NCBI RefSeq assembly: GCF_012275445.1
Contig: NZ_JAAZQK010000003.1
Coordinates: forward strand, 514,054-578,053
Source: Rhizobacter sp. SG703
GTDB lineage: Bacteria > Pseudomonadota > Gammaproteobacteria > Burkholderiales > Burkholderiaceae_C
Direction: 5' to 3'
DNA length: 64,000 nucleotides
This document shows positions 1 to 9,927 of this stretch, piece by piece. A program made the position numbers and the translations under genes. The notes beneath the pieces are model-generated. The model did not search any database. It had not been told where the DNA came from and worked only from the letters and a program-made list of their open reading frames with translations. Position 1 is the first letter of the stretch. Each line of letters starts with the position of its first letter.

Positions 1-1062
<1,062 letters not shown>

Positions 1063-1071
1063 GTGCGCTTG

Positions 1072-1322
1072 CAAAGGCGCGTGGGGGGAGGCCGTGGCGC
1101 GTCGTCAGGAGCGGTCTTCGCCCCTGGCGGGGCGAAGACTTCCCTCCGCTGACTGGCTTCATGGCCCGTCGCCGAAACTCCCTCCGCTCACTTCGTTCGC
1201 TGTGGTCAGACAGTCGGCGACAGTCAGTTCACGAAGCGTGCTGCGCACGCGGGCCATGAAGCCAGCCAGCTCCGGCGCCCCTTCCTTATTGGCGCTCCAC
1301 GGCCTCCCCCCACGCGCCTTTG
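1072..1322. repeat. 251-bp element with perfect 26-bp terminal inverted repeats
   Basis: Bases 1072-1097 and 1297-1322 are exact reverse complements over 26 bp (each begins or ends with CAAAGGCGCGTGGGG or its complement). The similarity extends imperfectly outward (GGTGC at 1062-1066 against GCACC near 1323-1327). A second inverted pair lies inside: CTGGCTTCATGGCCCG near 1152-1167 and its complement near 1253-1268. No convincing ORF is inside. The size and ends fit a MITE-like or large intergenic hairpin repeat. It splits the gap between the DUF2126 gene and the ATP-grasp gene. Bases 1323-1480, between the element and the next start, show nothing else I can name. Confidence 0.6.
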
Positions 1323-1480
1323 GGCACCGCCCTGCCTTGTGGGATGTGACAAGCGAACAAATGGGAGTTGATCCCCGGTTGACACCCCGGGCCGCGCTGA
1401 GCAGGCCGGCTTGCCGGGCCGCTGGGTGGCGCCCTGGGGGCGGTTCCATGACAAACTGGCGACTGGCTTGAAGTCGATAC

Positions 1481-3967
1481 ATGCTCAGAACACTGCTTGA
1501 GGGCTACGCCGTCCACGAAGGCCGTTACGACGAACTGCTCGGCGCGGCCGGCGAGCCGCGCCCCCACTGGGAAGCCTTCCTGAAGACCCTCGCGCAACGC
1601 CAGGGCCCCGACATCGGCGACACGCTGTCGCTGATGGAACGCGAGATCCGCGAGAACGGCATCACCTACAACGTCTATGCCGACCCGCAGGGCGCCGACC
1701 GGCCGTGGGAGGTCGACCCGCTGCCACTGCTGATCTCGCCGGCCGAATGGGACGAGATCGAGGCCGGCATCGCGCAGCGCGCCGAGCTGCTGAACCGCGT
1801 GCTGACCGACCTCTACGGCCCGCAGGAGCTGCTGCGCAACGGCAGCGTGCCGCCGTCGGTGGTGTTCGGCCACAGCGGCTTCCTGCACCAGGTGCAGGGC
1901 ATCCGCCCGGCCGGCGGCGTGCACCTGTTCCAGTACGCGGCCGACCTGGCCCGCTCGCCCGACGGCCGCTGGTGGGTCGTCAACGACCGCACGCAGGCGC
2001 CTTCGGGCGCCGGCTACGCGCTGGAGAACCGGCTCGTCGTGTCGCGGGTGTTCCCGCAGATGTTCCGCGACCTGCACGTGCAGCACCTGGCCTCGTTCTT
2101 CTCGAACCTGCGCGAGTCGCTGCTGCGGCTGGCCCCGAAGGGCGATGGCCCGCCGCTGATCGGGCTGCTGACGCCGGGGCCGTACAACGAGACCTACTTC
2201 GAACATGCGCTGCTGGCGCGCTACCTCGGCTTCGCACTCGTCGAAGGCAGCGACCTGACGGTGCGCGACGGCCGCGTCTGGATGAAGACGGTCGACGGCC
2301 TGAAGCGGGTGCATGCGCTGCTGCGCCGCCAGGACGACGACTACTGCGATCCGCTCGAGCTGCGCTCCGATTCGGCACTCGGCGTGGCGGGTCTCACCGA
2401 CTGCGCACGCCGCGGCACCGTGCTGCTGGCGAATGCGCTCGGCTCCGGCGTGCTCGAATCCGGCGCGCTGCTCGGCTACCTGCCGAAGCTCAGCGAGCAA
2501 CTGCTCGGCGAACCGCTGCTGCTGCCGTCGGTCGCCACCTGGTGGCTGGGCGAGCCGGCGGCCTTCGACGACGCCTGGAAGCGCATCGATCACCTGATCA
2601 TCAAGCCGCTCGACCGCTCGGCCGGCGAGCCGGCGGTGTTCGGCGCCGACCTGTCGGCCGACGAGCGCGTGCTGCTGCGCGCCCGAGTGGCGGCGCGCCC
2701 GCAGCGCTACGTGGCGCAGGAATGGGTGCATGTGTCGCAGGCGCCGGTGCTGGAGCGCGAGCAGCGCGCGCAAGGTGCCGCAGCGCGCCACAGCGAGCAC
2801 CTGAGCGCGCGCACCGTCGGGCTGCGGGTGTTCGCGGTCGCGACGCCGAACGGCTACCGCGTGATGCCCGGCGGCCTGACCCGCGTGGCCGGCAATGAAG
2901 ACGACCGCGTGATCGGCATGCAGCGCGGCGGGCGCTCGAAAGACACCTGGGTGCTGTCCGACCGGCCCGTCAACGCGTCGTTCTCGCTGCTGACGCGCAC
3001 CGTGACGCCGACCGACCTGGCCACGACCAAGGGCAACGTGCCGTCGCGCACCGCCGAGAACCTGTTCTGGTTCGGCCGCTATGGCGAGCGCTGCGACGCG
3101 TCGGCACGGCTGCTGCGCGTCGCGGTGGCCGGCGTGCTCGGCAATGTCGATGCACGGGCCGACGACCCGGAAGACGGCCTGACGCCGACACTCGCGCTCG
3201 CGCGCCGCATGGGCCTGATCGATGCATCGGACGACGTCGGCACCGAGTTGCTGCGCGCCGCGACCCATCCGGACGAGGGCTTGAGCGTGCGGCTTCGCCA
3301 GCTGCTGCGCGTCGCGTTCAGCCTGCGCGACCGCATGTCGGCCGACAACTGGCGCACGCTGAACCAGCTGATCGCCGACCCGGTGTTCCAACGCGGCGGC
3401 TCGCTGGCGCTGGCGCTGGCCTGGCTCGACCGCGCGGTCACGTCGATGATGACGCTGTCGGGCTTCGTGCTCGACGGCATGACGCGCAGCACCTCGTGGC
3501 GCTTCCTGTCGATCGGGCGGCGCATCGAGCGCCTGTCGACGCTGTGCCAGACGCTGAAGGTCGCCACCCGCGAGGGCCGCAGCAGCGGGCTCGACTGGCT
3601 GCTGGAGCTGGCCGATTCCACCGTGACCTTCCGCTCGCGCTACCTGGTGGCGCCGGAATGGCTGCCGGTGCTCGACCTGCTGCTGCGCGACGACACCAAC
3701 CCGCGCTCGGTCGCGTTCCAGGTGAAGGGGCTGGTGGAGTACGTCGACAAGCTCGAACGCACGCACGGCCGTTTCGCGAGCGACCTGCTCGGCCCTGCGC
3801 AGGCGGCGCTGCTGGCGCTCGGCGCGCACGACCTGCACCCCGAGAGCGAGGCGCTGGCCGCCGTCATCGACCAACTGCAGCGTGCCGCCCACACGGTGTC
3901 GGACGAGCTGACGCTGAAGTTCTTCTCGCACGCCGCGTCGCGCAGCGTGCTGTCCCTGGTGGCGTAG
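1481..3967 (+). CDS. Circularly permuted type 2 ATP-grasp protein fused to alpha-E domain
   Basis: An 828-residue fusion. Roughly residues 60-490 form the circularly permuted ATP-grasp (DUF404/DUF407) part, with family stretches NGITYNVYADPQG, PPSVVFGHSGFLHQVQGI and LVEGSDLTVRDGRVWMKTV. From about residue 520, PSRTAENLFWFGRYGERCD opens the helical alpha-E (DUF403) domain, which runs to the C-terminus. In many genomes these are two adjacent genes, so the fusion is a lineage feature. ATP-grasp enzymes form amide bonds through acyl-phosphates; with DUF2126 and transglutaminase neighbours the set is predicted in the literature to make or modify peptides, with the substrate unknown. A soluble cytoplasmic protein is expected. 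The ATG at 1481 follows a 150-base gap after the inverted-repeat element. Confidence 0.9.
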   Translation: MLRTLLEGYAVHEGRYDELLGAAGEPRPHWEAFLKTLAQRQGPDIGDTLSLMEREIRENGITYNVYADPQGADRPWEVDPLPLLISPAEWDEIEAGIAQRAELLNRVLTDLYGPQELLRNGSVPPSVVFGHSGFLHQVQGIRPAGGVHLFQYAADLARSPDGRWWVVNDRTQAPSGAGYALENRLVVSRVFPQMFRDLHVQHLASFFSNLRESLLRLAPKGDGPPLIGLLTPGPYNETYFEHALLARYLGFALVEGSDLTVRDGRVWMKTVDGLKRVHALLRRQDDDYCDPLELRSDSALGVAGLTDCARRGTVLLANALGSGVLESGALLGYLPKLSEQLLGEPLLLPSVATWWLGEPAAFDDAWKRIDHLIIKPLDRSAGEPAVFGADLSADERVLLRARVAARPQRYVAQEWVHVSQAPVLEREQRAQGAAARHSEHLSARTVGLRVFAVATPNGYRVMPGGLTRVAGNEDDRVIGMQRGGRSKDTWVLSDRPVNASFSLLTRTVTPTDLATTKGNVPSRTAENLFWFGRYGERCDASARLLRVAVAGVLGNVDARADDPEDGLTPTLALARRMGLIDASDDVGTELLRAATHPDEGLSVRLRQLLRVAFSLRDRMSADNWRTLNQLIADPVFQRGGSLALALAWLDRAVTSMMTLSGFVLDGMTRSTSWRFLSIGRRIERLSTLCQTLKVATREGRSSGLDWLLELADSTVTFRSRYLVAPEWLPVLDLLLRDDTNPRSVAFQVKGLVEYVDKLERTHGRFASDLLGPAQAALLALGAHDLHPESEALAAVIDQLQRAAHTVSDELTLKFFSHAASRSVLSLVA

Positions 3968-4072
3968 CGTGAGCGGCCGCATGCGAGAGCCGGACGAGCG
4001 CCGGGCCGCTCCCAAGCCGGCCGGCATCCCGTCGGGGGATCGGCGGATGTACCCATCCGACGAGGGGCAGAC

Positions 4073-4945
4073 ATGAACCGCTATACCGTCGAGCACGAGA
4101 CCCGATACGCCTACGCGGCGCCGGTGTCGCAGTCGTGGCAGCTGGCCCGGCTCGCGCCGCGCGACCTGCCGTGGCAGAAGCTGCTGTCGCATTCGCTGCA
4201 GATCGACCCGCCGCCCGACGAGCGCCACGACGCGCCCGACAGCTTCGGCAACAGCGTCACGCATTTCGGGCTGCACGGCGCGCACCGGCTGCTGCGGGTG
4301 CGCATGGCCTGCAGCGTCGAGGTCGGCACGCGGCCGCTGTGGGCGTCGGCGGCACAGGGCTGGGAATCGGTGCGAGATGCGGTCCGCAACACGCCGACGC
4401 TCGGCGCGCTGGAGCCGGCCCGCATGTGCGAGCCGACGGTGCTGGTGCCGCTGTCCGAAGGCGCGCGGCTGTATGCGCGCAGCGCGCTCGCGCCGGGCCG
4501 CGACTGGTTCGACGCGCTGTCGGCGCTGACGCAGGCGATCCATGGCGACTTCGAGTTCGAGGCCGGCGCGACCACGGTGAGCACCTCGGTCGACGAGGTG
4601 CTGTACCAGCGGCGCGGCGTCTGCCAGGACTTCGCGCACCTGATGATCGCCTGCCTGCGCGGGCACGGGCTGCCGGCCCGCTACGTGTCGGGCTACCTGC
4701 TCACCGACCCGCCGCCGGGACAGCCGCGGCTGCTCGGCGTCGACGCGTCGCACGCCTGGGTGGCGGCGTATTCGCCGGCGCACGGCTGGGTCGAGTTCGA
4801 CCCCACCAACAACCAGCTGGCCGACGAGCGCTACATCACGCTCGCGTGGGGCGCCGACTTTGCCGACGTGGTGCCGCTGCGCGGCGTGATCCTCGGCGGT
4901 GGCGAGCAGCAGCTCGATGTGTCGGTGAGCGTGACGCCGGCCTGA
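4073..4945 (+). CDS. Transglutaminase-like cysteine protease family protein
   Basis: 290 residues with the typical N-terminal beta region (RYTVEHETRYAYAAPVSQS) followed by a transglutaminase-core catalytic triad: Cys184 in RRGVCQDFAH, His227 in DASHAWVAAY and Asp243 in EFDPTNNQ. This bacterial family more often acts as a peptidase or amidase than as a cross-linking enzyme. It is the third member of the DUF2126/ATP-grasp-alpha-E/transglutaminase set and lies 105 bases after the ATP-grasp gene on the same strand. The start is the first ATG in frame, preceded by a GA-rich stretch (GAGGGGCAGAC) that serves as a ribosome-binding site. No signal peptide is visible, so it should act in the cytoplasm. 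Confidence 0.92.
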   Translation: MNRYTVEHETRYAYAAPVSQSWQLARLAPRDLPWQKLLSHSLQIDPPPDERHDAPDSFGNSVTHFGLHGAHRLLRVRMACSVEVGTRPLWASAAQGWESVRDAVRNTPTLGALEPARMCEPTVLVPLSEGARLYARSALAPGRDWFDALSALTQAIHGDFEFEAGATTVSTSVDEVLYQRRGVCQDFAHLMIACLRGHGLPARYVSGYLLTDPPPGQPRLLGVDASHAWVAAYSPAHGWVEFDPTNNQLADERYITLAWGADFADVVPLRGVILGGGEQQLDVSVSVTPA

Positions 4946-5088
4946 TACTGGCCTGATGCGGGTTTCCGTCCGGTTCATCTGGACAGCGAACGAATTCCCG
5001 GGGCGGGCCACTCAGCATGCATCGCCCCCTCGGTGTGACAACGATCGGATCGAGTCGATTGGGGCTGTTTGCGCGAGGGGACTTGCTC

Positions 5089-8000
5089 ATGTGCGGTGGC
5101 TCCATCCGTTCGAAGGTTTTCCAGCCTCGCCAGCCTTCCCCGAAGGTTGCGCAGCAGCCGCCGATCCCCCTGGCGCCGCATGAGCTGGAAGTGCGTGCGA
5201 AGGAAACGGTGGGTGCGCTGCAGGCGCTGGCCGAGGGCGAGGTCTCGGCCAAGGTCGAGCGCCTTGCTGCAAGGCTGCTCGCCAAGGGACTGGTGGTGAA
5301 GGCGGCCGATGGGACCTACCTGCCGGCGGGGCCGACGTCTCGACCGAGCCGCTATGCAAGGGCACGGAACCTGCCTTCCAAGGCCTGGCGACGCGCCGAA
5401 TTCGCGATTCGCGGCCGCCTGAACCGGCCACGCACCCACGGCAGCAAGGCGTTCCGAAGCGGCGGAGATGCAAGGACGCTGGTGTCCACCGTCACGGGGT
5501 CCTCGGCGCTGGTGTGGATGCAGAGCGCCCTGTTCCGGACCGGCGCGAATGCCGCGACCTTGCCGAACGGCCCGGGCTTCGAACTGCCGGCGGGTGGCCT
5601 GGAAGTGCTCGGACTCGGGGGGGCGGTGGCCGCCGGTTGCTGCCTGTTCGACGGCTTGGACATGTTCAACACGTTCCTCGACGCGGTCGACGAGCAGGAC
5701 CGCTGGAAGGTCGAGGTCGTCGTGTTCCACCGGCACTTCACCAAGTATCTTGCGAACCGCGCGGCGGAAACGCAGTCGAGCCCCGAGGTGGTGTTCGGTT
5801 TTCGCCGATGCCAGGAGGCCCTCTCGCGCTGCGCGTTGTTCGACAAGGCGGCGCGCAAGGCGCTGCAGCGTTCCTGCGAGGCCATGGTGCGGGACGCCGG
5901 CTTTTCCAGCCTCAATGCCTTGATGGGCGTGGCCGGCATGGGCATGAAGATCCAGTCGGGTGCGGATCTCGCGTCGCTGGGTCTCGGAACGGCCAGCACG
6001 GCGCTGGGCGCGGCGGCTCTGCCGGTGTCGCTCGCGTGCGCCGGCATCGACATCGGGGTCGGGCTCGGAGAGATCGGCTTTCGCAAGAAGGAGTACCGCC
6101 GTTGCCGGGTCAGGTGCCAGCAGATCCAGCAGCAGATCGACGACCTGGCAGCGGCACAGGGGCCCGTTGCCTGCCCTGCGGATCGCCAGGCTCTGCTCCA
6201 TGTGCTGAAAGGCGCGCTGAAGCGGCAGCGGCGCCTGATGAAGCAGGCGCGCTACGAGAAGCGCTTCGGGATGGCGCGGGTAGCGAAGGGCGCGGCCAAT
6301 GCCGCCGTGACGGCACCGCTGGCTACCGCCGCGATGGTCGTCGCCGCCGTGGCGGCAGCGACCGTGGCATGGCCGATCGGCCTGACCGCCGGGCTGGTGG
6401 GTGGCGTCGTGACGGGCGGGTACCTGGCCAGCTATGTTGCGAAAGCGGCGACGCGAGAGGCGATGCGGGGGCGATCGCGCCGCGAGCTGTACGACGCGAC
6501 CATCCTGGCCGCCACCACGTCGGCTGCAGACCGCACCCGCCTCTTCAAGGAACAGGAAACCTTGTCAGTCGCGGGAACCACAGGCTACTGGACCGGCGGC
6601 CGGGACGGCTTTGCCGGCAGGTACGTCCACCAGGTCACCCCCGAGACGCAGGTGGTGGCGGCCCTGGATGAATTCGCCGGACTGCTGGCCCGCCGGCCTG
6701 CCACGGGGCATCCCGATGCCGAGGTCGAGGCACGCATCCAGGCGTTCCTCGCCATCGCGGACATCGATGCGGCCCTGCTCCACGACATCGAGCGGATGAT
6801 CCGGGCAGGTTCCGACGAACTGCGCACGCAAGGCGTGCATCCGCGCGACATCGAATGGCATGAGCTGACGGCGCGGCGTGCGCAGTACGCCGCCGCCTTC
6901 GGCTTGCCGGCGACGCCGCCGAAGCTGCCGGTCGGCGCCCTGTTGCCGAGTTTCCATGCCGCCTGCTGGATTGCGCGCCTGGGCGCGAGCAGCGAACCCG
7001 ACGCCGTTAAATTCGCGTGCCTTCTCGATCGACACCTGATGGGCGAGCAGGTCGACCTGCACGCGATGAACGAATGGCTGGAGCGCAACGGCCATCTCGC
7101 CGCGCCGTCCGCGTTGACGGGTGCGCAGATGCAGGCCGTGGCCGAGCGCCTGTTCCGCAGCGTGCCGCCGGCACTCTTCATGGACCACATGAGCGCGCTG
7201 GCGAGCGCGATCGCCGAGGAGACGGGCAACGGCGACGCCTTCGGGTGGCGGGACGACAGCCCGGTGCTGCGCGACTTGACGGCGTTTCGCGAGTTCGCGC
7301 AGCGCCGATGGATACCGGGGCATCAAGCGCTCTCGCGCATCCTCGCTCATCCGGCCACCGCCGCAGACGATGGTGCGGAAGTCTCCAGGGCTTGCACCAC
7401 CGAGGAACTCTCTGCGGGGCTGCGGCATCTGGCGGCAGGGTGCGCGATGCCGCCACCCGCGGAGCCACTGATCGAGGGCGAGACGTTGTTCGCGAAACTG
7501 CACGGCGAATGGGCACGCCGGTTCGCCGTCGGTACCCCGCGGCAGCGACGCCGCACCGCCGCTGCACTGGCCCGGCATTGCGCGACACACGACAAGTTCC
7601 GCGGCCACGCGTGGACGAGCGACGGGCGGGGCGGATTCTCTTGCGACCTGGGTGGCCGCAGGACGGGCGTCCTCCGCGCGGACGCACTGGCGGCGTGGGT
7701 GACGCGCGGCGACTGGAACGAGCCGTTGCCGATCGAGGTTCGAAGCCTGGCGCCGGCCTCGGCGCTGCGTTGGCTGGCCAGCGAGGCCGGCCGCGGCGTG
7801 GATGAACGCTTCATCGGCGAAGCGGGTGTCGCCCCGACGCTGAAAGCCTTGCGGATCTCGTTCGAGATGTCGGAGCACAACCGGGGAATGCGGCTGCACG
7901 ACCGCGTGATCTCCCGCGACGGCATTGCCCCGCACCACGGAGACGGCGGCGGGCCCAGCCAATACGAGTCGCTGGAAGCTGCGATGGGGGAGGGCGCACG

Positions 8001-8202
8001 CCTGGTGCTCGGCGAGCTTTCCCCGCGCTCGACCCGACCGTGGGCCTTGCTCGAAAGGACGCTCGAAGATCCGCCAGGGTGGCAACTCGAGGTGGCGGGG
8101 AAGAAGACGGCGTACGCCACCGTGCAGGCCGCCGTGCAGGCCTGCTGCGATCAACAAGGCGTCGACGCTGTTCGTGCCGTTTTCCTGACGGATTCGAGCT
8201 GA
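5089..8202 (+). CDS. Large uncharacterised protein with hydrophobic helical segments
   Basis: I do not recognise this family. The frame is open from an ATG at 5017, but the ATG at 5089 has the better ribosome-binding site (GCGAGGGGACTTGCTC before it) and gives 1037 residues beginning MCGGSIRSKVF. Small-residue-rich hydrophobic stretches lie at about 170-190, 301-332 and 409-450, the last a long Ala/Val/Gly run; between them are charged helices. The C-terminal half is soluble-looking and Arg/Trp-rich. The composition (Ser/Pro/Arg N-terminus, Gly/Ala membrane-active helices, no signal peptide) recalls large secreted effectors or polymorphic toxins, but no catalytic motif is visible. It stands alone between the transglutaminase gene and rdgC. 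Codon usage matches the host fairly well, which supports it being a real gene. Confidence 0.7.
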   Translation: MCGGSIRSKVFQPRQPSPKVAQQPPIPLAPHELEVRAKETVGALQALAEGEVSAKVERLAARLLAKGLVVKAADGTYLPAGPTSRPSRYARARNLPSKAWRRAEFAIRGRLNRPRTHGSKAFRSGGDARTLVSTVTGSSALVWMQSALFRTGANAATLPNGPGFELPAGGLEVLGLGGAVAAGCCLFDGLDMFNTFLDAVDEQDRWKVEVVVFHRHFTKYLANRAAETQSSPEVVFGFRRCQEALSRCALFDKAARKALQRSCEAMVRDAGFSSLNALMGVAGMGMKIQSGADLASLGLGTASTALGAAALPVSLACAGIDIGVGLGEIGFRKKEYRRCRVRCQQIQQQIDDLAAAQGPVACPADRQALLHVLKGALKRQRRLMKQARYEKRFGMARVAKGAANAAVTAPLATAAMVVAAVAAATVAWPIGLTAGLVGGVVTGGYLASYVAKAATREAMRGRSRRELYDATILAATTSAADRTRLFKEQETLSVAGTTGYWTGGRDGFAGRYVHQVTPETQVVAALDEFAGLLARRPATGHPDAEVEARIQAFLAIADIDAALLHDIERMIRAGSDELRTQGVHPRDIEWHELTARRAQYAAAFGLPATPPKLPVGALLPSFHAACWIARLGASSEPDAVKFACLLDRHLMGEQVDLHAMNEWLERNGHLAAPSALTGAQMQAVAERLFRSVPPALFMDHMSALASAIAEETGNGDAFGWRDDSPVLRDLTAFREFAQRRWIPGHQALSRILAHPATAADDGAEVSRACTTEELSAGLRHLAAGCAMPPPAEPLIEGETLFAKLHGEWARRFAVGTPRQRRRTAAALARHCATHDKFRGHAWTSDGRGGFSCDLGGRRTGVLRADALAAWVTRGDWNEPLPIEVRSLAPASALRWLASEAGRGVDERFIGEAGVAPTLKALRISFEMSEHNRGMRLHDRVISRDGIAPHHGDGGGPSQYESLEAAMGEGARLVLGELSPRSTRPWALLERTLEDPPGWQLEVAGKKTAYATVQAAVQACCDQQGVDAVRAVFLTDSS

Positions 8203-8221
8203 TCCCGCAGGCTCCTACAAT
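8193..8221 (+). promoter_or_regulatory. Possible rdgC promoter
   Basis: TACAAT at 8216-8221 is a good -10 hexamer. A weak -35 (TTCGAG, 8193-8198) lies 17 bp upstream. The rdgC ATG follows 24 bases after the -10, so the leader would be short. The -10 is convincing, the -35 is not. Confidence 0.35.
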
Positions 8222-8245
8222 CCGGGCCCCACTCCCGTTGTGCCC

Positions 8246-9196
8246 ATGTTCAAGAACGCGCTCCTCTACCGCATCGACCAATGGACCCCGCCCCCGCTGG
8301 ATGAGGTCGAAGACCGGCTGGCCAGCAGCCGCTTCACCGCCTGCGGCGCGACGCAGCCCGAATCCGCCGGCTGGCTGCAGCCGCGTGGCGACAAGGAGGG
8401 CGCGCTGATCGAGAACGTCGGCGGCCAGCTGGTGCTGCGCCTCGGGGTCGAGCGCAAGGCGGTGCCGTCGTCGGTCGTGAAGGCCGAGCTCGAAGCCCGG
8501 CTCGACCGCATCGAGGCCGAGACCGGCCGCCGCCCGAAAGGCAAGCTCGCCAAGGAGCTGAAAGAGGAGATCGTGCAGGACCTGCTGCCGCGCGCCTTCC
8601 CGAAGCGCTCCGCGACGCTGGTCTGGATCGACGTGCGCGCGGGCTTCGTCGTGATCGACGCGGCCAGCATGGCCAAGGCCGACCGCGTCGTCACGATGCT
8701 GGTCGAGCTGCTCGGCGGCGGCATCCGGCTCAGCCTCGCGCAGAGTGCGATCTCGCCGGCCACCGCGATGGCCGAATGGCTGACCAGCAAGGAAGCGCCG
8801 GCCGGCTTCACGATCGACCGCGAATGCGAGCTGAAGCAGCCCGACAGCGAGAAGGCCACCGTCAAGTACGCCCGCCACACGCTCGACATCGACGAGGTCG
8901 GCCAGCACATCGTGCAAGGCAAGCTGCCGACCCAGCTCGCGATGACCTGGTCCTCGCGGGTGTCCTTCGTGCTCAGCGATGCGATGACCATCAAGAAGCT
9001 GAAGCTGCTCGACGTGGTGCTCGAAGGCGCATCGACCGCCACCAAGGATGAAGACCACTTCGACGCCGACGTCGCGCTGGTCACCGGCGAACTGCAGCAG
9101 CTGATCCCGGCGCTGATCGAGGCGCTCGGCGGCGAGCTGAACCGCGACGCCGTCACCGGTGCCGCGGCCCCGGCGCCCCAGCCGCTGGCGGCCTGA
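8246..9196 (+). CDS. rdgC: Recombination-associated protein RdgC
   Basis: 316 residues starting MFKNALLYRIDQW, which matches the RdgC N-terminus (usually MWFKN...Y+). A GTG two codons upstream is in frame but would add residues that RdgC proteins lack. Family features are the LVLRLGVERKAVPSSVVK segment, the FPKRSATLVWIDVRAGFVVIDAAS region and the late DVALVTGELQQLIPALIEALGGE. RdgC forms a ring dimer that binds double-stranded DNA without sequence preference and restrains RecA; in Neisseria it aids pilin variation. It is expected in the nucleoid. The gene is monocistronic here, with a convergent minus-strand gene beginning 30 bases after its stop. Confidence 0.95.
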   Translation: MFKNALLYRIDQWTPPPLDEVEDRLASSRFTACGATQPESAGWLQPRGDKEGALIENVGGQLVLRLGVERKAVPSSVVKAELEARLDRIEAETGRRPKGKLAKELKEEIVQDLLPRAFPKRSATLVWIDVRAGFVVIDAASMAKADRVVTMLVELLGGGIRLSLAQSAISPATAMAEWLTSKEAPAGFTIDRECELKQPDSEKATVKYARHTLDIDEVGQHIVQGKLPTQLAMTWSSRVSFVLSDAMTIKKLKLLDVVLEGASTATKDEDHFDADVALVTGELQQLIPALIEALGGELNRDAVTGAAAPAPQPLAA

Positions 9197-9226
9197 CGGG
9201 CACCGGCGCGGCCCGGCCCGGCCGCG

Positions 9227-9862
9227 TCACTGCTTGCAGCGCTCCGCGTAGCTCGTTTCCGAGCGCTGCAGGTCGGCACGCTCGCCGTCGCTCATCGTCG
9301 CGGTCTGCCGGCGTTTCGCCGCCAGGATGCGCAGCAGCTCGTTGCACTGGTCGCTCGCGATGCGCGCCTGCTGCTGCTGTTGCTGGCTGGCCGACTGCGC
9401 CGTCCGCCGGGCGTCGCGCTCGTTGCGCCGGTCTTCCGCGACCCGCTGGCGTGCCGCCGCATCGTCCTCCGAGCACTTTTGCCGGTATTCCTCGTGCAGG
9501 CCGCTGATCACGTCGCCGCGCACGCCGCGCGACGGGCCGGTGCGGATCGCCTCGGCGATGTCGGCGCAGGCCGAGCTCAGGTAGGCCACATGCTCGGCGG
9601 TCTTCGCCGGGCGTGGAACGTAGGTGCCCGACGGTGGGGGAGAGGGATTGTTCTGGACCGCGCCGACGGTGCCGAGCGTCGAGCCGGCGCCGCTGGTGCA
9701 CGGCCGGTCGGACACATAGGTCGAGTTGCCCGACTTGCATCGGTACATCGATTGCGCCGACGCGGCCGGTGCCGCCACCAGCGCTGCGGCTGCGATCCAG
9801 CTCATCGACGCCATGGCGCTCAACAGGCCCTGCGCGACACGGGCTGTGGTCGATCTCTTCAC
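9227..9862 (-). CDS. DUF4124-domain secreted protein
   Basis: The frame is open much further upstream, but the real start is a GTG at 9862 with GGAGGGG seven bases before it, giving 211 residues beginning MKRSTTARVAQG. A signal peptide with an AAPAASAQS cleavage region is followed at once by the DUF4124 signature MYRCKSGNSTYVSDRPC. The remainder is a charged, Gln-rich coiled-coil-like tail (SASQQQQQQARIASDQC) with two further Cys residues near the end. DUF4124 proteins are periplasmic or surface proteins of unknown role, common in beta- and gammaproteobacteria. Convergent with rdgC. Confidence 0.85.
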   Translation of the reverse strand: MKRSTTARVAQGLLSAMASMSWIAAAALVAAPAASAQSMYRCKSGNSTYVSDRPCTSGAGSTLGTVGAVQNNPSPPPSGTYVPRPAKTAEHVAYLSSACADIAEAIRTGPSRGVRGDVISGLHEEYRQKCSEDDAAARQRVAEDRRNERDARRTAQSASQQQQQQARIASDQCNELLRILAAKRRQTATMSDGERADLQRSETSYAERCKQ

Positions 9863-9927
9863 GTTTCCCCTCCGGTTGTTCTTGGGTGGGGAGGGATTCT
9901 GCTGCGTTCGCGCCGCCCGTCCATCCC

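Noticed and set aside
1286..5011. 1241-residue minus-strand open frame antisense to the ATP-grasp and transglutaminase genes
   Set aside because: His/Arg/Gln-rich translation of antisense GC-rich DNA; the plus-strand genes carry clear family motifs.
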